The translations under genes were made by a program, and so were the position numbers. DNA of 64,000 bases from the NCBI GenBank assembly GCA_019022495.1, contig JAFEKR010000058.1, positions 62,001-126,000 on the forward strand, in the 5' to 3' direction. Shown piece after piece: positions 32,297 to 44,385 of this stretch; the first letter of the stretch is position 1; each line of letters begins with the position of its first letter. The notes beneath the pieces are model-generated. The model was not told the DNA's origin and searched no databases. It was given only the letters and a program-made list of their open reading frames with translations. The stretch comes from Epichloe hybrida (taxonomy: Eukaryota > Ascomycota > Sordariomycetes > Hypocreales > Clavicipitaceae).

Positions 32297-34018
32297 ATGT
32301 CGTCCGCCGCTACTGTACGTGTCTTCTCACAAGCTCCCGCCCACCTCCTGGACGCATACCTGCCCAGCCCGCAACGCTGTCAACCTGCTCAACAATTGTG
32401 ATCTGCGTGGCTGATACAGCTTGACACAAATCAAACGAGGGTCATGATGATTTGCTGACATGTCTATCCTATAACAGAAGATGCTTCGAAAAAAGAAGAA
32501 TGTCAAGAAGGGCATTCAGTTCTGTTTGATGGTGTGCGGTGCCTCTGGAACTGGTACGTCCTGGCCACACCAATCTTGATCAACATGCCTCGTCTCCCAG
32601 ATTCAATAACTTGCGGTCCGGAATTTGCACTTGTCTGTGCACATATCGCTAACCGTCTCTGTTCATAAAGGTCGCACCACCTTCGTCAACACGCTCTGCA
32701 ACAAGGATGTCCTTACGCATAAGAATGACGACGATCCCACCGATGCCCACGTTGAGGATGGTGTCAAGATCAAGCCTGTCACTGTCGGTACGTGGTTTGC
32801 AGCTGTCCGACGAAGACGAGAAACGATGCGAGAGGAAATACATGACTGACGATGACGGGATTTTGCAGAGCTTGAACTCGATGAGGAGGGTACTCGTATC
32901 TCGCTGACCATCGTCGATACCCCTGGGTTCGGTGATCAGATTGACAACGAAGCTAGGTACGCCGTCGTCATACCCTGGTATTGTCGCGCATATCATTGTG
33001 GTGACGGCTATACTAAATTTGAAACAGCTTTTCAGAGATTGTCGGATACCTCGAGAGACAATACGATGACATCTTGGCCGAGGAATCTCGCATCAAGCGT
33101 AACCCCCGCTTCAGAGACAACCGTGTCCACGCCATGCTATACCTTATCACCCCCACTGGCCATGGGTGAGTGCATCTGTTGCTGAATATGCAAACCAATC
33201 CATGATCCAGCCCTCCTAACGCGTGATCGGCAGTCTTCGAGAACTTGATATCGAGCTCATGAAGCGCCTCGCTCCCCGATGCAACGTCATCCCTGTCATT
33301 GGACGTGCCGATTCCCTGACCCCCGCCGAGTTGGCCGAGTCGAAGAAGCTTGTTATGGAGGATATTGAACACTACCGTATTCCTGTTTACAACTTCCCTT
33401 ACGACATCGAGGAAGATGATGAGGACACTGTCGAGGAGAACGCTGAGCTCCGAGGCCTCATGCCATTTGCCATTGTTGGCTCCGAGGACGTTGTTGAGAT
33501 TGGCGGCCGCAAGGTCCGCGCTCGCCAGTATCCATGGGGTGATGTCGAGGTTGACAACCCTCGCCACTCCGACTTCCTCGCCATTCGATCTGCTCTCCTC
33601 CATAGCCACCTGGCTGATCTCAAGGAAATTACCCACGACTTCTTGTATGAGAACTACCGTACCGAGAAGCTCTCCAAGAGCGTGGATGGTTCTGCTGGAA
33701 AGTAAGTCGTGATTTCAATCAGCCCAAAGGATGTGACTCCTTTGCTGACCTGATTTCTTTGTTCTTAGCATCGACAGCTCCATGAACCCCGAGGACCTTG
33801 CGTCGCAGTCCGTTCGCCTCAAGGAGGAACAGCTCCGACGAGAAGAAGAGAAATTGCGCGAGATCGAGATCAAGGTCCAGCGCGAGATCAACGAGAAGCG
33901 ACAGGAGCTTTTGGCTCGCGAGTCACAGCTCCGAGAGATCGAGGCCCGTATGCAGCGAGAGACTTCGGCTGCTTCTATGAGCGCGCCTGCCGAGGCCAAT
34001 GGCGATCACGAAGCTTAA
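32297..34018 (+). CDS. Septin, Cdc11/AspA type
   Basis: GTP-binding cytoskeletal protein that polymerises into rods and rings at septa and hyphal tips. Seven exons: 32297-32314, 32478-32553, 32671-32787, 32869-32956, 33028-33165, 33234-33701, 33769-34018; all GT-AG; 384 aa. A polybasic stretch RKKKNVKK (10-17) precedes the G domain. G1 is GASGTGRTTF (Arg in place of the usual P-loop Lys). G3 is DTPGFGD and G4 is GRAD rather than xKAD. The septin-unique element follows (GGRKVRARQYPWG, HSDFLAIRSALLHSHLADL, THDFLYENYRTEKLS). The C-terminus is a predicted coiled coil of about 60 residues rich in Glu/Arg. Presence of a coiled coil excludes Cdc10. The altered G1/G4 residues are compatible with weak or absent GTPase activity, as reported for some Cdc11-group septins. 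Exon 1 is only 18 nt. Confidence 0.9.
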
Positions 34019-35081
34019 TTCGAGTCCAGCGAGACGACAGGTCTTTCAGTGACATGCTGAAAACAAAAAGGGAGATATGCGACGTTGGTCTATTTAGAAA
34101 TCTCTTGTCGGCGTTGGCTTTTACTCCTCCCTATAACGACTGAAGACCAGAAGAATCGGCGTATCCCCCCATCCACCCACCTGGACTGCAACCAAGAAAA
34201 GGAATCTCGATTTAACACTTGTTTCTACACCATGCCGCTGTGCTTTTTCGCATTTCAATACTAAAAGCTGGCTATGATTGAGATGATGGGAGGAACCAAA
34301 CCAATTTTGAAACAGAAAAATGGACGAGAATTGGTGGTGTATGTATTCTGAGTACATGTTTACACAACGTTACCCCCTGTGCTCTTGATTTAGTAATGGT
34401 TCCTCATAATCAGGCTTGTTGGCGGGAACCGGCGATGGCTAGCAAGTGATGCAATTAATACTGTGGCTGAGGCGGAATGGTCAAGAAAGGGACACGACGT
34501 GTGGTCGACATTCTCTGGTATGTGGACTGGTCAGCACCGGCGCGATATCCTCTTTTAGCTGTATTGGTAACCCATTTGTTTGTAGCCTAGCCTTGGTACC
34601 ACGTCGCCCGGTTGATCTTCCCATTTGTTTTGTTCTCTTAGTCCTGTCTTAGTGAGCTTCTAATGCAAGTGTCGAATATATATTGCAGTTTGTAACGACA
34701 GCATGTTTGGTCTTTTATCCTTTCTTTTATTCAAAGTGCGTGTTTGAAGAAGTTTATTACATCGTATGTAAGTAACAAAGTCATACAAGCGTATCATGCC
34801 TGTCGTTTGTGCTACTACTTGGTGACTGACGATGGATTCCAACAGAAAAGTAAAATAAAAAAAAGAACAAACATCCATCCAGAGGTAACAACGTCAATCC
34901 CATCCCAAACCAAAAAGAAAGAAAAAATCCCAGAGTGCCTATACCGCACGCCCTCTAACACGCAATATCCATCCACAAAAGGCAGATTGACTGGATCACA
35001 TCTCTCTCAATGTCCAGCCTCGGAATGTCTTAGCCTCCCACGAATGCCCGGTTGCGCACCGAGATGTTCGTCTCCCCTCAT
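34019..35081. other. Convergent intergenic region septin / Bax-inhibitor family gene
   Basis: 3' regions of convergent genes; AT-rich. No gene or structured element recognised. Confidence 0.6.
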
Positions 35082-36109
35082 TCAATTGTCAGACTGGCTA
35101 TTGAGAATGCGCAAAATAGCGAGGAACAAGTTGATAATGTCGAGGTACAAGCTGATGGAGGCAGCAATCTCCTCCTCCACGTGATGATGACGCATGACAA
35201 GCTGGGTATCAACAAGAATATAGGCACTGAAAACGAGGGCCGCAACTCCGCCGTAAATCAGCTCAGCCGTCGAATTGTAGGGAAAGAACATGGCTATGAA
35301 ACCGAACAGGACGAGGGCCCAGAGCGCGCCAAAGAGGTAGGGCATCCATGAGGTGAAATCATACTTGGTCTGGCATGCGAACAGAGTCAAGAAGATGAAG
35401 ATGCCGGCCGTGAGGATGACGGCGTTGAGAACAATCGAGGTCTTGTAAAAGGAGACGATGACGGAAACAGAGTAGGCTTCGGCGAAGGTGAAGAGCGAGA
35501 GGAAGAGCAGGTTGGTTGGGTACGATTTGCGTTTCCAGTAGGTTAGGCCCATGAAGACCATGGCTCCGATGAGCTATAAGGTTTCGAGGTTAGTTTGGAG
35601 GCACTTGTTTTCCTAGGATTGGAAAGTGGGGGGGGATGGAGGCAACGCACGGAAACCCAGACGAGGCCGGGACGAGCTTGGATCCAGTTTCGGTACGAGT
35701 CGCTGAAGAAGGTGAGGGAGCTGACGCCCGCGGTGGCAAGAAGCTGCAGAGTGAGGATGGTATAGACTTTGCGGACGAATTGGTTGCGAATATCGACTGT
35801 TGCTTCGGCTACGTAGCCACCAAACTGTGAGTTTTTGCATGTTAGTTTTATCTGATACGGAGTATTGAATGACCAGATTGACATCGCCACAATTTGACGC
35901 ATATGTGGAAGAGCAGTCGACGAAGGGCCACGTGCCTTGAAATCGTCGGGCAGGTTGTCTTCACTGCTGCGAGGAGGTCCGAAGAGACGCTGCTCTTCAT
36001 CGCGTCTAGACGAGCCCTCGGCGTAGGCGGGTGGCGCTTGGGTGAAATCGTCGTCTGGATCATGCTGCGGAGCAGGCTGGTACTTTGGGTTGGTGCTCGA
36101 GGTGGCCAT
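35082..36109 (-). CDS. BXI1: Bax inhibitor-1 family protein (BXI1/TMBIM type)
   Basis: Multi-pass ER/vacuole membrane protein of the TMBIM family linked to calcium leak and cell-death control. Exons 35936-36109, 35651-35824, 35082-35573; 279 aa. A Pro/Asp/Ser-rich cytosolic N-terminus (about 58 aa) is followed by DIRNQFVRKVYTILTLQLLATAG, then six to seven hydrophobic helices, and the family end motif AAIS-like region EEIAASISLYLDIINLFLAIL. The charged pair region HHHVEEEIAAS near the C-terminus carries the acidic residues of the pore. Intron 2 is 35574-35650 (GTGCGT, CTAAC, TAG). Intron 1 (35825-35935) is best read as a GC-AG intron: the frame DDFK/FGGYVAEATVD is restored only by donor GCACGT. 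A GT donor at an ATT-GTGGCG site would add 14 residues and is the alternative. Confidence 0.85.
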
Positions 36110-37721
36110 GATGTTCTGCCGGGGATGGTGCTTGATGATAGTAATTTTTCACTCTCTAATGATAGGAAAATTGACTGCGCTTGATGGTAGCTCTGTGCTG
36201 TTGAAGAGATGAGATGGGATGGCGGATGAGCAGGGATGAGACAGTTTATTAGGATCGTTTGGAGGAGCGTCGTGAGTCAGGCGGTGACGGTGATGGGAGC
36301 AACGTGTCACGTGGGGAGAAGTGGAGCTGGAAGCCTGGTGCGGCGGTGCAGCGGACAAGTACAAGTGCAGGGTAGCACGAGTCGTTCTTCCGACCTGTTG
36401 CGTATTACGTACGTAATTGGACGTAGTTTTATTATGGAGACGAGCTAGTCAGACCTGTACTGGAGAATACAAGCATCATTTTTTATTAGTCCACCAACTT
36501 TTGGTACCTTGTCAGACCTGGCCAACAGGATATTTTCCGTGGACTGTGAGTCTGCTTATAACAACTTGGAAAATGGAAAAGGGAACGTGAATTTATTCTG
36601 CATTTGCTGCATCCGGTAAAAAATACTGCCAAAGAAATAAGACGCAGCTTCTAGCCAGCTGCACAATCCAAGTGATTGGGATGTATCATGTGGCTGCCGG
36701 ACTGTTGCAGCAGGAGAAAAGGAAGTTCTTCCCATCTTTTAATTAAAGTGCTTCGTATCGTGCCGTGCCCCCTGCTCCCCTCACTTTACGCCCTTCACCT
36801 CCCCACCTTTTTTATTTCTCCTTCTCCGTACGAAGCAACTTCGCATGTACAGCCTCTCTCTCTGCCTCATCTCATCGGCGGTTTGCTCTACTCCGTACCT
36901 GATACAACACCTCTATGACCTGAGAAACAATTCGATCCTCCTTCCACCGCGCAGTCCAGTATAGAACCGTTCGACTTCCTTTATCTCTAATACCGCCCTG
37001 ACCTTGGAGAAGCTCTAATCGTCGATCGATTCAACGGGTGCCGACCTCGAAACTTCCTCAGCACGATCCAGGGTTCGCACGCCTCGTCCTCCACCTCCAC
37101 GTCCAGGGTGTTTTGTGGTTGGCCACACCCGACCCGTCGCTGAAACTCGGCCGCCCGATCTACTCTTATCTACGGAGTACCAGACGCCTTCTTTTCTACG
37201 GCGTGTCTCTTCGTCTTTTGGTCACTCGGGTTTAGTGCTTTGATTAACCTTGGATCCGCCAAACCTCCTTGAACAAGTTGATCCCACAAGTTGATCCCAC
37301 CACCACGACCAGCGCTGGCCGCTCCAATTGCTGCCCCCTGGTCCTCTGTTATACCAGGTCCCAAGGTGACCAAAGTCACTTTCTTGTGCGTGTTACTGGA
37401 TCTTGACCTTGTCCACCGCCCACTGCGCGCACGGCCGAGCGATCCACCAGCACCCATCTCAACAGGTCTGTACCCCCCAGCTAAGTGCTATCTCACCGCA
37501 ATCCTGTCACTCGTTCTTCGCTCCCTTTCCCTCCCCCAAACCGATGTTCTCGAGGCATTCACGAGGTCTTGGAAAAAGAAAGGCACCGGAAGAAAATCCA
37601 GCGTTGGTGTTTGAGGAAACGACGAAAAAAAAAGAGAAATTCGTCCTGGGCGATTTTCTTTGTTGATGCCCTATCACCCCACCAAATTCGATCCGCTGTC
37701 GCTGGAATCTCCAATCCCACA
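36110..37721. other. Upstream regions of BXI1 and the ceramide synthase
   Basis: 1.6 kb between divergent genes. TACTCCGTA (36889) and TACGGAGTA (37171) 9-mers, a GTCACGTGG E-box at about 36305, and pyrimidine-rich stretches at 36760-36870 and 37490-37550 that look like promoter/leader of the ceramide synthase. No gene. Confidence 0.5.
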
Positions 37722-39474
37722 ATGGGCGGCTACGAGCATAATACCGAATCGCCAGATCACGGCGTCACTGACGGACCTGCATCATCCCAATACAAGCTTG
37801 GACCAGCCGCTTCTGGTGTCAAAGGTCCCTTATACATGCAGAGCTCTGATGGCAAACATGTCCTTGTACGAAGACTCAAGCGCAAGGAGGACGGAACGTG
37901 GAAGCACTTTACCCGCTGGTTTGTTGAGAACCAAATCAGTACGTTCACACCTTTCCTGTTCAATGGCAGGTGCAAATGATATACTAGAGTACTTCAAATC
38001 ACGGGAAGCCTATCAATTGGCCTCAATTGTGTGAAATTGAGAAACCCTTGTCATTTCCGCTAGGCATTTCCCTTTTTTCTAATCGGCTTGAAATTGCTAG
38101 GTCTCTCATTCAATCTTCTCGCGCTGCTCTTCCTCTGCCACAACTTCATCCCGAAAGCTCGACCACACTCTCAAAAATACTTCCAGCTTGCCTACTACAA
38201 TGGGAAATCCGGTCGGTACGGCATTGGCTCTGAAGATGCCTACTTTATTAGTTTCTGCATCGTTCTATTCACACTCCTGAGAGCTGGCTTCATGGGGTAC
38301 ATCCTGGCCCCTTTTGCCAGAATGCAAGGTGTGACAAAGAAGAAGGACCAGGTTCGATTTACGGAACAAGCCTGGCTGCTTGTGTACTACAGCGTATTTT
38401 GGACAATGGGCATGGTAAAATTGATCTCCAACACGGGTCCTGCGCATCTGTCCCCCTTTCCCCGCCAGGCAAACACATAGTGAAAGCATTTTACGGCTAA
38501 CCAGCCTTGGGACAGTATATTTACTGCAAATCGCCGTACTATTTCAACATGAGGGAAATGTGGACCGACTGGCCGAATCGTGAAATGGATGGGTTGATGA
38601 AGGGTTACGTTCTTGCCCAATGGGCATTCTGGTTGCAGCAGATTATCGTCATCAACATTGAAGAGCGCCGCAAGGACCACTGGCAAATGTTTAGCCACCA
38701 CATCATCACGACCGCCCTCATCTCGTCTTGCTACTACTATCACTTCACCCGCGTCGGCAACGTGATTCTGGTCGTCATGGATGTGGTCGACCTTTTCCTG
38801 CCGGTGCGTAATGGCGAAGCCAAGCAAAAAGAGGTCTACACAGTCACTTATGAAATACTAACTTGTTACAGGCTGCCAAGTGTCTCAAGTATGCTGGTTA
38901 CAGCGCCATATGCGACGTCATGTTTGGAGTTTTCATGCTTTCATGGCTTTTAGCCCGCCACGTAATTTATTTGATGCTCTGCTGGTCAGTATACGCACAC
39001 ACGGCCGAGGTTATGGTCTGGGGCTGCTTCAGAGGCACCAATGACCACCTTATAGGACCTGAAGCCCCTCCGCCGGGGCTTACGTGGCTAGTTGAGCCGT
39101 TTCTCAGCTCTGCTGGCCGAGTTTGCTTCAACAACACCGTCCAATGGGCTTTCCTGGTACCCCTTATTGCTCTGCAAGGCATCACCATCTATTGGTTCAC
39201 AATGATTGTGCGTGTGGCCATGAAGGTCATTCGCGGCGATGGAGCCGAGGATTCTCGCAGTGACGACGAATGTGTTGAGGAGGAAGACGAGTATGTGTAC
39301 GAGGAGGCTGAGCCCCTGGAGGAGGAGGTGGAGGCCGATGAGATTGATCTTCGAAGCTGGGAGCGCAGGACTGGCGTCAAGCGACAGGCCAGCAGCTCTG
39401 GCGTTAGTTTGTCGGGGCACAGCGATCGAAAAGAGCTCCTTGGACGCATTGGATGCGAGAAGCAGGTTGATTGA
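37722..39474 (+). CDS. Ceramide synthase (LAG1/LAC1 family, TLC domain)
   Basis: ER enzyme that N-acylates sphingoid bases with acyl-CoA. Exons 37722-37938, 38101-38414, 38516-38803, 38872-39474; introns of 162, 101 and 68 bp with CTAAC/CTAAT branch sites; 473 aa. The TLC/Lag1 signature is complete: YYFNMREMWTDWPNREM, WQMFSHHIITTALI with the catalytic His pair, and GNVILVVMDVVDLFL with the essential Asp pair. There are seven to eight hydrophobic helices. The C-terminal tail is strongly acidic (DDECVEEEDEYVYEEAEP) and cytosolic. Similar Glu-rich tails occur in yeast Lag1/Lac1, where casein kinase 2 acts. Which of the two to three fungal paralogues this is cannot be told here. Confidence 0.93.
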
Positions 39475-40221
39475 GGAACAGAGAAAAGGAAAGGAACCCG
39501 AAAAAGGGGAAGTTTGAAGGCGTTGAAGCGGTCTATCTCTTGATACTCGCTGACATGCAGTGTCTCGACGGCTCCTGAACCTTTCCTAACCATGCTTTAC
39601 TTGATTGAGCCCCCCCCTTTTCTTTAATCTATCAGACCACACCCCACAAGGCTGTTATTGAAGGTTGCTTAGGTACTTGGTATTTTGCTATTCTGTTATC
39701 TCATTGGTGCTCGTCAGGACCTTTTATTATTGTTCATTGTTACGGCGGACCTACCGATTTTACGGAAACTGGGAACAGGCACAGCCACGATTTGATTTTG
39801 CTATTTGTCCCACGGGACGAGCAAGGGTCATTGAAATTCTGCGGAAAGAAAGTCTGACGAATGCACATGTGCAGAGAAAAACAAAAAGGGGGATGCAAAA
39901 AGTTTTTTGAGGGGTTTTTTTTCCCCAGAGCATGAGAGGCGGGAACTCCTAGAATACCGATTGCATTAGCTGAGAACAGCTCATATGAAGACACTGGACA
40001 CTGACGTGGATGGGGTGACCGAGTCAAATGTGTGATGTGCCGTGCCGTGCCGTCCGGATGACTGACGAACTGTCGGGTTGTGCTTCCATTGTACCTACCA
40101 CTTTGGTAACGGAAGTCTGTATACCATGATGCGCAGTACTGACTGGGAAAGACCACCAGGGGAGGGGGGTGGTCCAGAAAATGCTGATGCCAAGGCACGC
40201 AGATTCCCTCTTGACAAAAAA

Positions 40222-40263
<42 letters not shown>
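39475..40263. other. Convergent intergenic region with A-run and GA microsatellite
   Basis: 3' ends of the ceramide synthase and acyl-CoA synthetase genes. An A15 run joined to (GA)14 is at 40216-40258, immediately after the synthetase stop; a short GTGCC repeat is near 40037. No gene. Confidence 0.7.
40216..40258. repeat. A15 plus (GA)14 microsatellite
   Basis: Simple repeat just 3' of the acyl-CoA synthetase. Confidence 0.95.
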
Positions 40264-42268
40264 CTAATTCATTCGTCCATCATCCATCTTCTTGTTCAAA
40301 AAATCTAGCGCCATATGGCGTAACTTGAATTTCTGAATCTTGCCACTCGCCGTCTTGGGATACTCGGTGACCCAAAAGACGTGCTTTGGAACCAAATGAG
40401 GCGATAGATTCGTCTTGACCCATTCCCGGACCTTGTGCGCAGTCAAGACCTTCTTGTCGTCTCCTCCATCCTCGCCCAGATCTGGGCGCGTGGTCCAGTC
40501 CCGATGGGGAATCACAAACGCGGCCACGCTCTCCCCCAGTCTCTCGTCGGGAACGCCCACCACGCTCACCTCCTTTACGCCATGGAGCTGGAACAGGCAG
40601 TTTTCTACTTCGAGAGGGTGGATGTTCTCGCCCCCCCGGATGATCAGGTCCTTTATGCGGCCGGTTATGGTGACGAAGCCGTCCTTGTCCATCTCCGCCT
40701 CGTCGCCAGAGTACATCCACGTGGTGTGGCCGGGGGTTCCGTCCGTGTTTGGTTCCGAGACGCGCACCTCTGCGGTTCTGGCGGCGTCGTCAAAGTAGCC
40801 CTTCATGACGGCGTATCCTGCCGCGGCCAGCTCGCCGCGGGTGTTGAGCGCTCGGACGACGGAGCGGTCGGACGGGTCGACGATCTTGATGCTGGTATGG
40901 GGCATGGGGGTGCCGACCGAGGCGCAGCGCTTGTCGAATGGGTCCGAGGGGGACGTCATGCAGGTGACAGGGCTGGTCTCCGTCATGCCGTAGCAGATGA
41001 CGAGGTCTTGGAGGCCGAGGCGCTTGTAGATGGTCTTCATGAGGGCTTCGGGGACCGAGGAGCCTGCGACGATGCCCTTGCGCAGGTGGGTAGGCGGGCG
41101 GGCGACCGAGTCCCGCTTGTCGAGGGCCTCGAGGACGGCGACGAGCATGGTGCACACGCCGTACAGGCCGGTCGCGTCGTGGTCGACGCACATTTTGAGC
41201 GTCGCGACGGGGTCAAAGGCCGGGCTCGGGAAGAGGATGGCGGAGCCAGTCGTCGCGGTGGCCATGTAGCCTAGGATGCAGCCGAAGCAGTGGAACAGAG
41301 GAGGCGGCACGACAATCTTGTCGGAGGGGTCGAGCCCCATCCTGTTGGCGATGAGGATGCCGTTGTTGAGGATGGAGTGGTGCGAGAGCATGGCCGCCTT
41401 GGGTGTTGATGTCGTGCCCGACGTGAACTGTATGTTGATGGTGTCGTGGGCGTCGAGCCGCTGGCTTGGCGTGATGGTGCGCTCCGAGCCGTCCAGAAGT
41501 GTTCTGTAAGGAGTAATGGCTCGGCAGTCTCCCAGGTTGAACCGCACATGCTTGTGGCCCACGCGGTTGTCTACCACGATGACTCTCCTCAGCGTCGGGA
41601 CCCCCTCGCTCTGGATCTGCTGCATCTTGCCCCCTCTCAGATCGCCCGCCACTCTCGTCAGCAGCTTCTCGTTGCTGCGGCCTTGGCCCGGCTTGTACGC
41701 GAGATCGGTGACGGCTCCGATGATGAGCACCTCCACGGCGAGATGTCGCAGCGCGGCCTCGACCTGCTGTGCGTTGAAGCTCGGGTTGAGGGGCACGAGG
41801 ATGGCGCCGAGCTTGAAGCAGGCGTACGTGAGGGCCGCGAACTCGGGCGTGTTGCCCTGGGAGATGGCGATGCGGTCGCCCTTTTTGACGCCCAGGCTGG
41901 CGAGGGACGAGGCGAGTCGGTTCGAGAGGATGTCGAGCATGTAGTACGTGAGGATCGTTTCGAACGAGCCGGGGGTGGGGGAGCGCGCCATGACGGCTGG
42001 GCGGTCGCCGTGCTTGGAAACGACCTGGGCGAAATGTTCGGGAATGGTACCGCTGTACAATGGGGGCTACGAAGGGGATGCGATGCAGATTTTTGTTAGC
42101 GAGCAGTTTCTCGTGGCACAAAGTCATGTTGAGAATGGCAAAGCATCGTACCTCACTCGGTCCCGTTCGAAAGCTCAATCCTTCTGTGGAGAGCATCCTC
42201 CTCCTCGAGGAGGCAGACGTCACGGCAGCGGCGCATGATCTTCTTGAGAGGCGCACGAGACCCCTCAT
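40264..42268 (-). CDS. AMP-forming acyl-CoA synthetase (ACSF2/FadD type), probably mitochondrial
   Basis: ANL-superfamily enzyme that activates a carboxylic acid, likely medium/long-chain fatty acid, to the CoA ester via an acyl-AMP. Exon 1 42152-42268 encodes an Arg/Ser-rich presequence (RLSRRSCAAAVTSASSRRR). Intron 42067-42151 (GTACGA, GCTAAC, TAG). Exon 2 40264-42066; 639 aa. Motifs: phosphate loop FTSGTTSTPKAAMLSH, ICYGMTETSPVT, YSGDEAEMDKDGFVTITGR with KDLIIRGGENIHPLEVE, and the catalytic Lys in KTASGKIQKFKLR. No PTS1 at the C-terminus (ends GRMN), so peroxisomal targeting is not suggested. GC content is noticeably higher than in the neighbours. Substrate cannot be set from sequence. Confidence 0.9.
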
Positions 42269-43193
42269 TTCACCAGCCGTAAAGGATTGAAGGAAATGGT
42301 AGGATGACAAGCGCTTGCGCAGAAAAAAAAAAAAAAAAAAAAAAAAAACAGCACCGGGGACGAGCAAACGAACAGCCCGAGTACAAAGAATGACTGACGC
42401 TCTGGCGTCCGTAGTCGACCTTACCCCACCACCACAAGCTGGTCGAGCTGAGCTGTCCTGGCCGGGGTCCTGGCACCCTGGTCCTGTCCAGTCTCCACAC
42501 ATGTACGGATTAGTCCGTACGAATAAGTCCGTACGGATGACCGAGTACATACACATCCACTGTAACTTGCTTCATGCAAACAGCAAACAAAAAGTTGAGT
42601 GTCAATCCCAAATATATTCACCCAGCCCAGGGCTTTCCTCGGGCCGGGCATGCCATTGCGATTCCATCTAGGTCCTTAGATACCCAGGCACGTACCTGTA
42701 CCTATCTACCATCTACAAGCTTGACCCTCGTCAGCCTCCAAGGTCTGAACAAACCCCCCCCCCCCCCCGAAAAATTCCCCGTCCAACATATATAGTCTAT
42801 GCACAGAGAGCACCTGACGCTCAGAAACCAGTTCCAGGCACTCGTGATGAGAAAAACCTTGAGCGCCTTTTCTAAACCTCGTGATGAGACCCAACGCATG
42901 GAATGCAACATCCCAGTGTGATGCATTGCCAAAAAAAAAAAAAAAAAAAAAAAGAACAAGAAAGAAAAGATGCTGATGAGAAGTGTAGTGCAGGAAGCAG
43001 CGGGTTGACCTTGCATGAGAACGTGTGACAAACTCCCGCGCGGCGAGATGCAGCAGTGTCCCTACCGATCAACGTCGTGCCGCTTCGAAAGAGAGATGAT
43101 GGTACAAACACACGAGGTCGTACCGGAACGGAAAAGGCTGCTCAGTGCAAAAGCTAAAAGCTGTCGCCCCTCTCATCACACATAGAGGCCTCG
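42269..43193. other. Intergenic region with long A-tracts and palindromic TCCGTACGGA words
   Basis: Promoter side of the acyl-CoA synthetase. A-runs lie near 42324 and 42931, a C16-type run at 42751-42768, and tandem TCCGTACG/GTCCGTAC words at 42510-42540. No gene recognised. Confidence 0.5.
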
Positions 43194-44385
43194 TCAGTTG
43201 ACCAGTCCTTCTTGAGGTTGAGCTTGTTGTTCCTCCTTGTTCTCGCCAATATGTCGTTCGCTTTCTGGTTTCCACGTGCCTAACATCATGTTAGCGGATT
43301 TGATCTTCTCTACAAAAACGAAATGATCCGGGGCAACAAAAACAAAGAGGCTTCATACCCTCAAAATCATGCTTAACAAATGCCATGGGGTCGTCGTAGT
43401 CCTTGGATCCCATCTGCTCAACGCCAGGAGAAAAGCTCGTGATGGGCAGCACAATCACATCGCCTACCCGCTTACTCGTTCCGGTGCCCGTAAAGTTACG
43501 CCAGTCTATCTTGCCCTGACTCGTCTTCATATCAAAGAATCGTGCATCGTTGAAATAGTCCATGACGGCATCTGTCCACGCCGCCGGGCCCGTCAGATCG
43601 ACCACGTCTTTCCCGTCAAAGGACGATAGCTTGCCTTGCTTCTTCATCGTCAGAGTCGCATTGGTGATCCTCGCAATGATTTCGCGCAGAACGGGATGGC
43701 CGGGCTTGCTCTGGATGGTCCATTGGCAAAACTGGATTCGACGACTATACCAGTCCGCCCAGTCGGGGCGATCGGGGTCGGCCTCGATGCCAATCACGAG
43801 GCCGATGGTCTGCCGGGGAATATGGGAGGGCACCCATTCCAAGGCACTCTTGATCACATATGTATCAATATCGGAGTAGATACCCCCCCGGGCATAAAGT
43901 ATCAGGTAGCGAAACAAGTCGGCTTTCAGGACGGGGAGAGGCAATGCGTGGTATGCCTCCATTACCTCGGGTACGGAGGCATAGAAAAGATTGAGCATGC
44001 TGACGGCAACATCGTCCGTGATGACTTCGTGGACGAAACCAGGATGCTGAAGAGACCAAGATGCCTCTTGATCGCGGAACTCAAAGTCGCCTTCTGCTGG
44101 CGTCCTCTTCCAGGTTTGCCAGATGTAGGCAGGGAATTTTGATTCGATATCGTATGGATAAGCGTAGGCGAGCTTGTCATATGTTGACATGTGCGACATG
44201 TCCATCATGGGTTTTTGGGGGACAGCTCGTTTGCTGTCGGTGGATTCTGTGTTGGTCGACATCTTCTTGTTGGCATCTTGCGCGCGGGCCACATGCTTGC
44301 TCGATGATCCATGTGAATGGATGACAATGAAGAAGACTGTGATTGTGAAGGCGGCCGCAGCCAGAGCGCGGCGCGAATTGAGCAT
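43194..44385 (-). CDS. OCH1-type alpha-1,6-mannosyltransferase (GT32)
   Basis: Golgi type II membrane enzyme family that starts or extends N-glycan outer chains using GDP-mannose. Exon 1 43359-44385, intron 43280-43358 (GTATGA, GCTAAC, TTAG), exon 2 43194-43279; 370 aa. The start at 44385 is the first ATG in a frame that is open further back only from a GTG; it places a single signal-anchor (ALAAAAFTITVFFIVIHS, about 8-25) at the N-terminus. The GT32 core has IPAYIWQTWKR-like FPAYIWQTWKRTP, LPVLKADLFRYLILYARGG and the DxD metal site YSDIDTY, then GPAAWTDAVMDYF. After splicing the end reads DFEGTWKPESERHIG, as in OCH1 homologues. Fungi of this group have several OCH1 paralogues, so the step catalysed is not fixed. 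Confidence 0.9.

Noticed and set aside
40435..41274. Long plus-strand frames across the acyl-CoA synthetase (40435-41274, 41446-42099)
   Set aside because: They are shadows of a GC-rich gene on the other strand; only the minus-strand frame shows ANL motifs.
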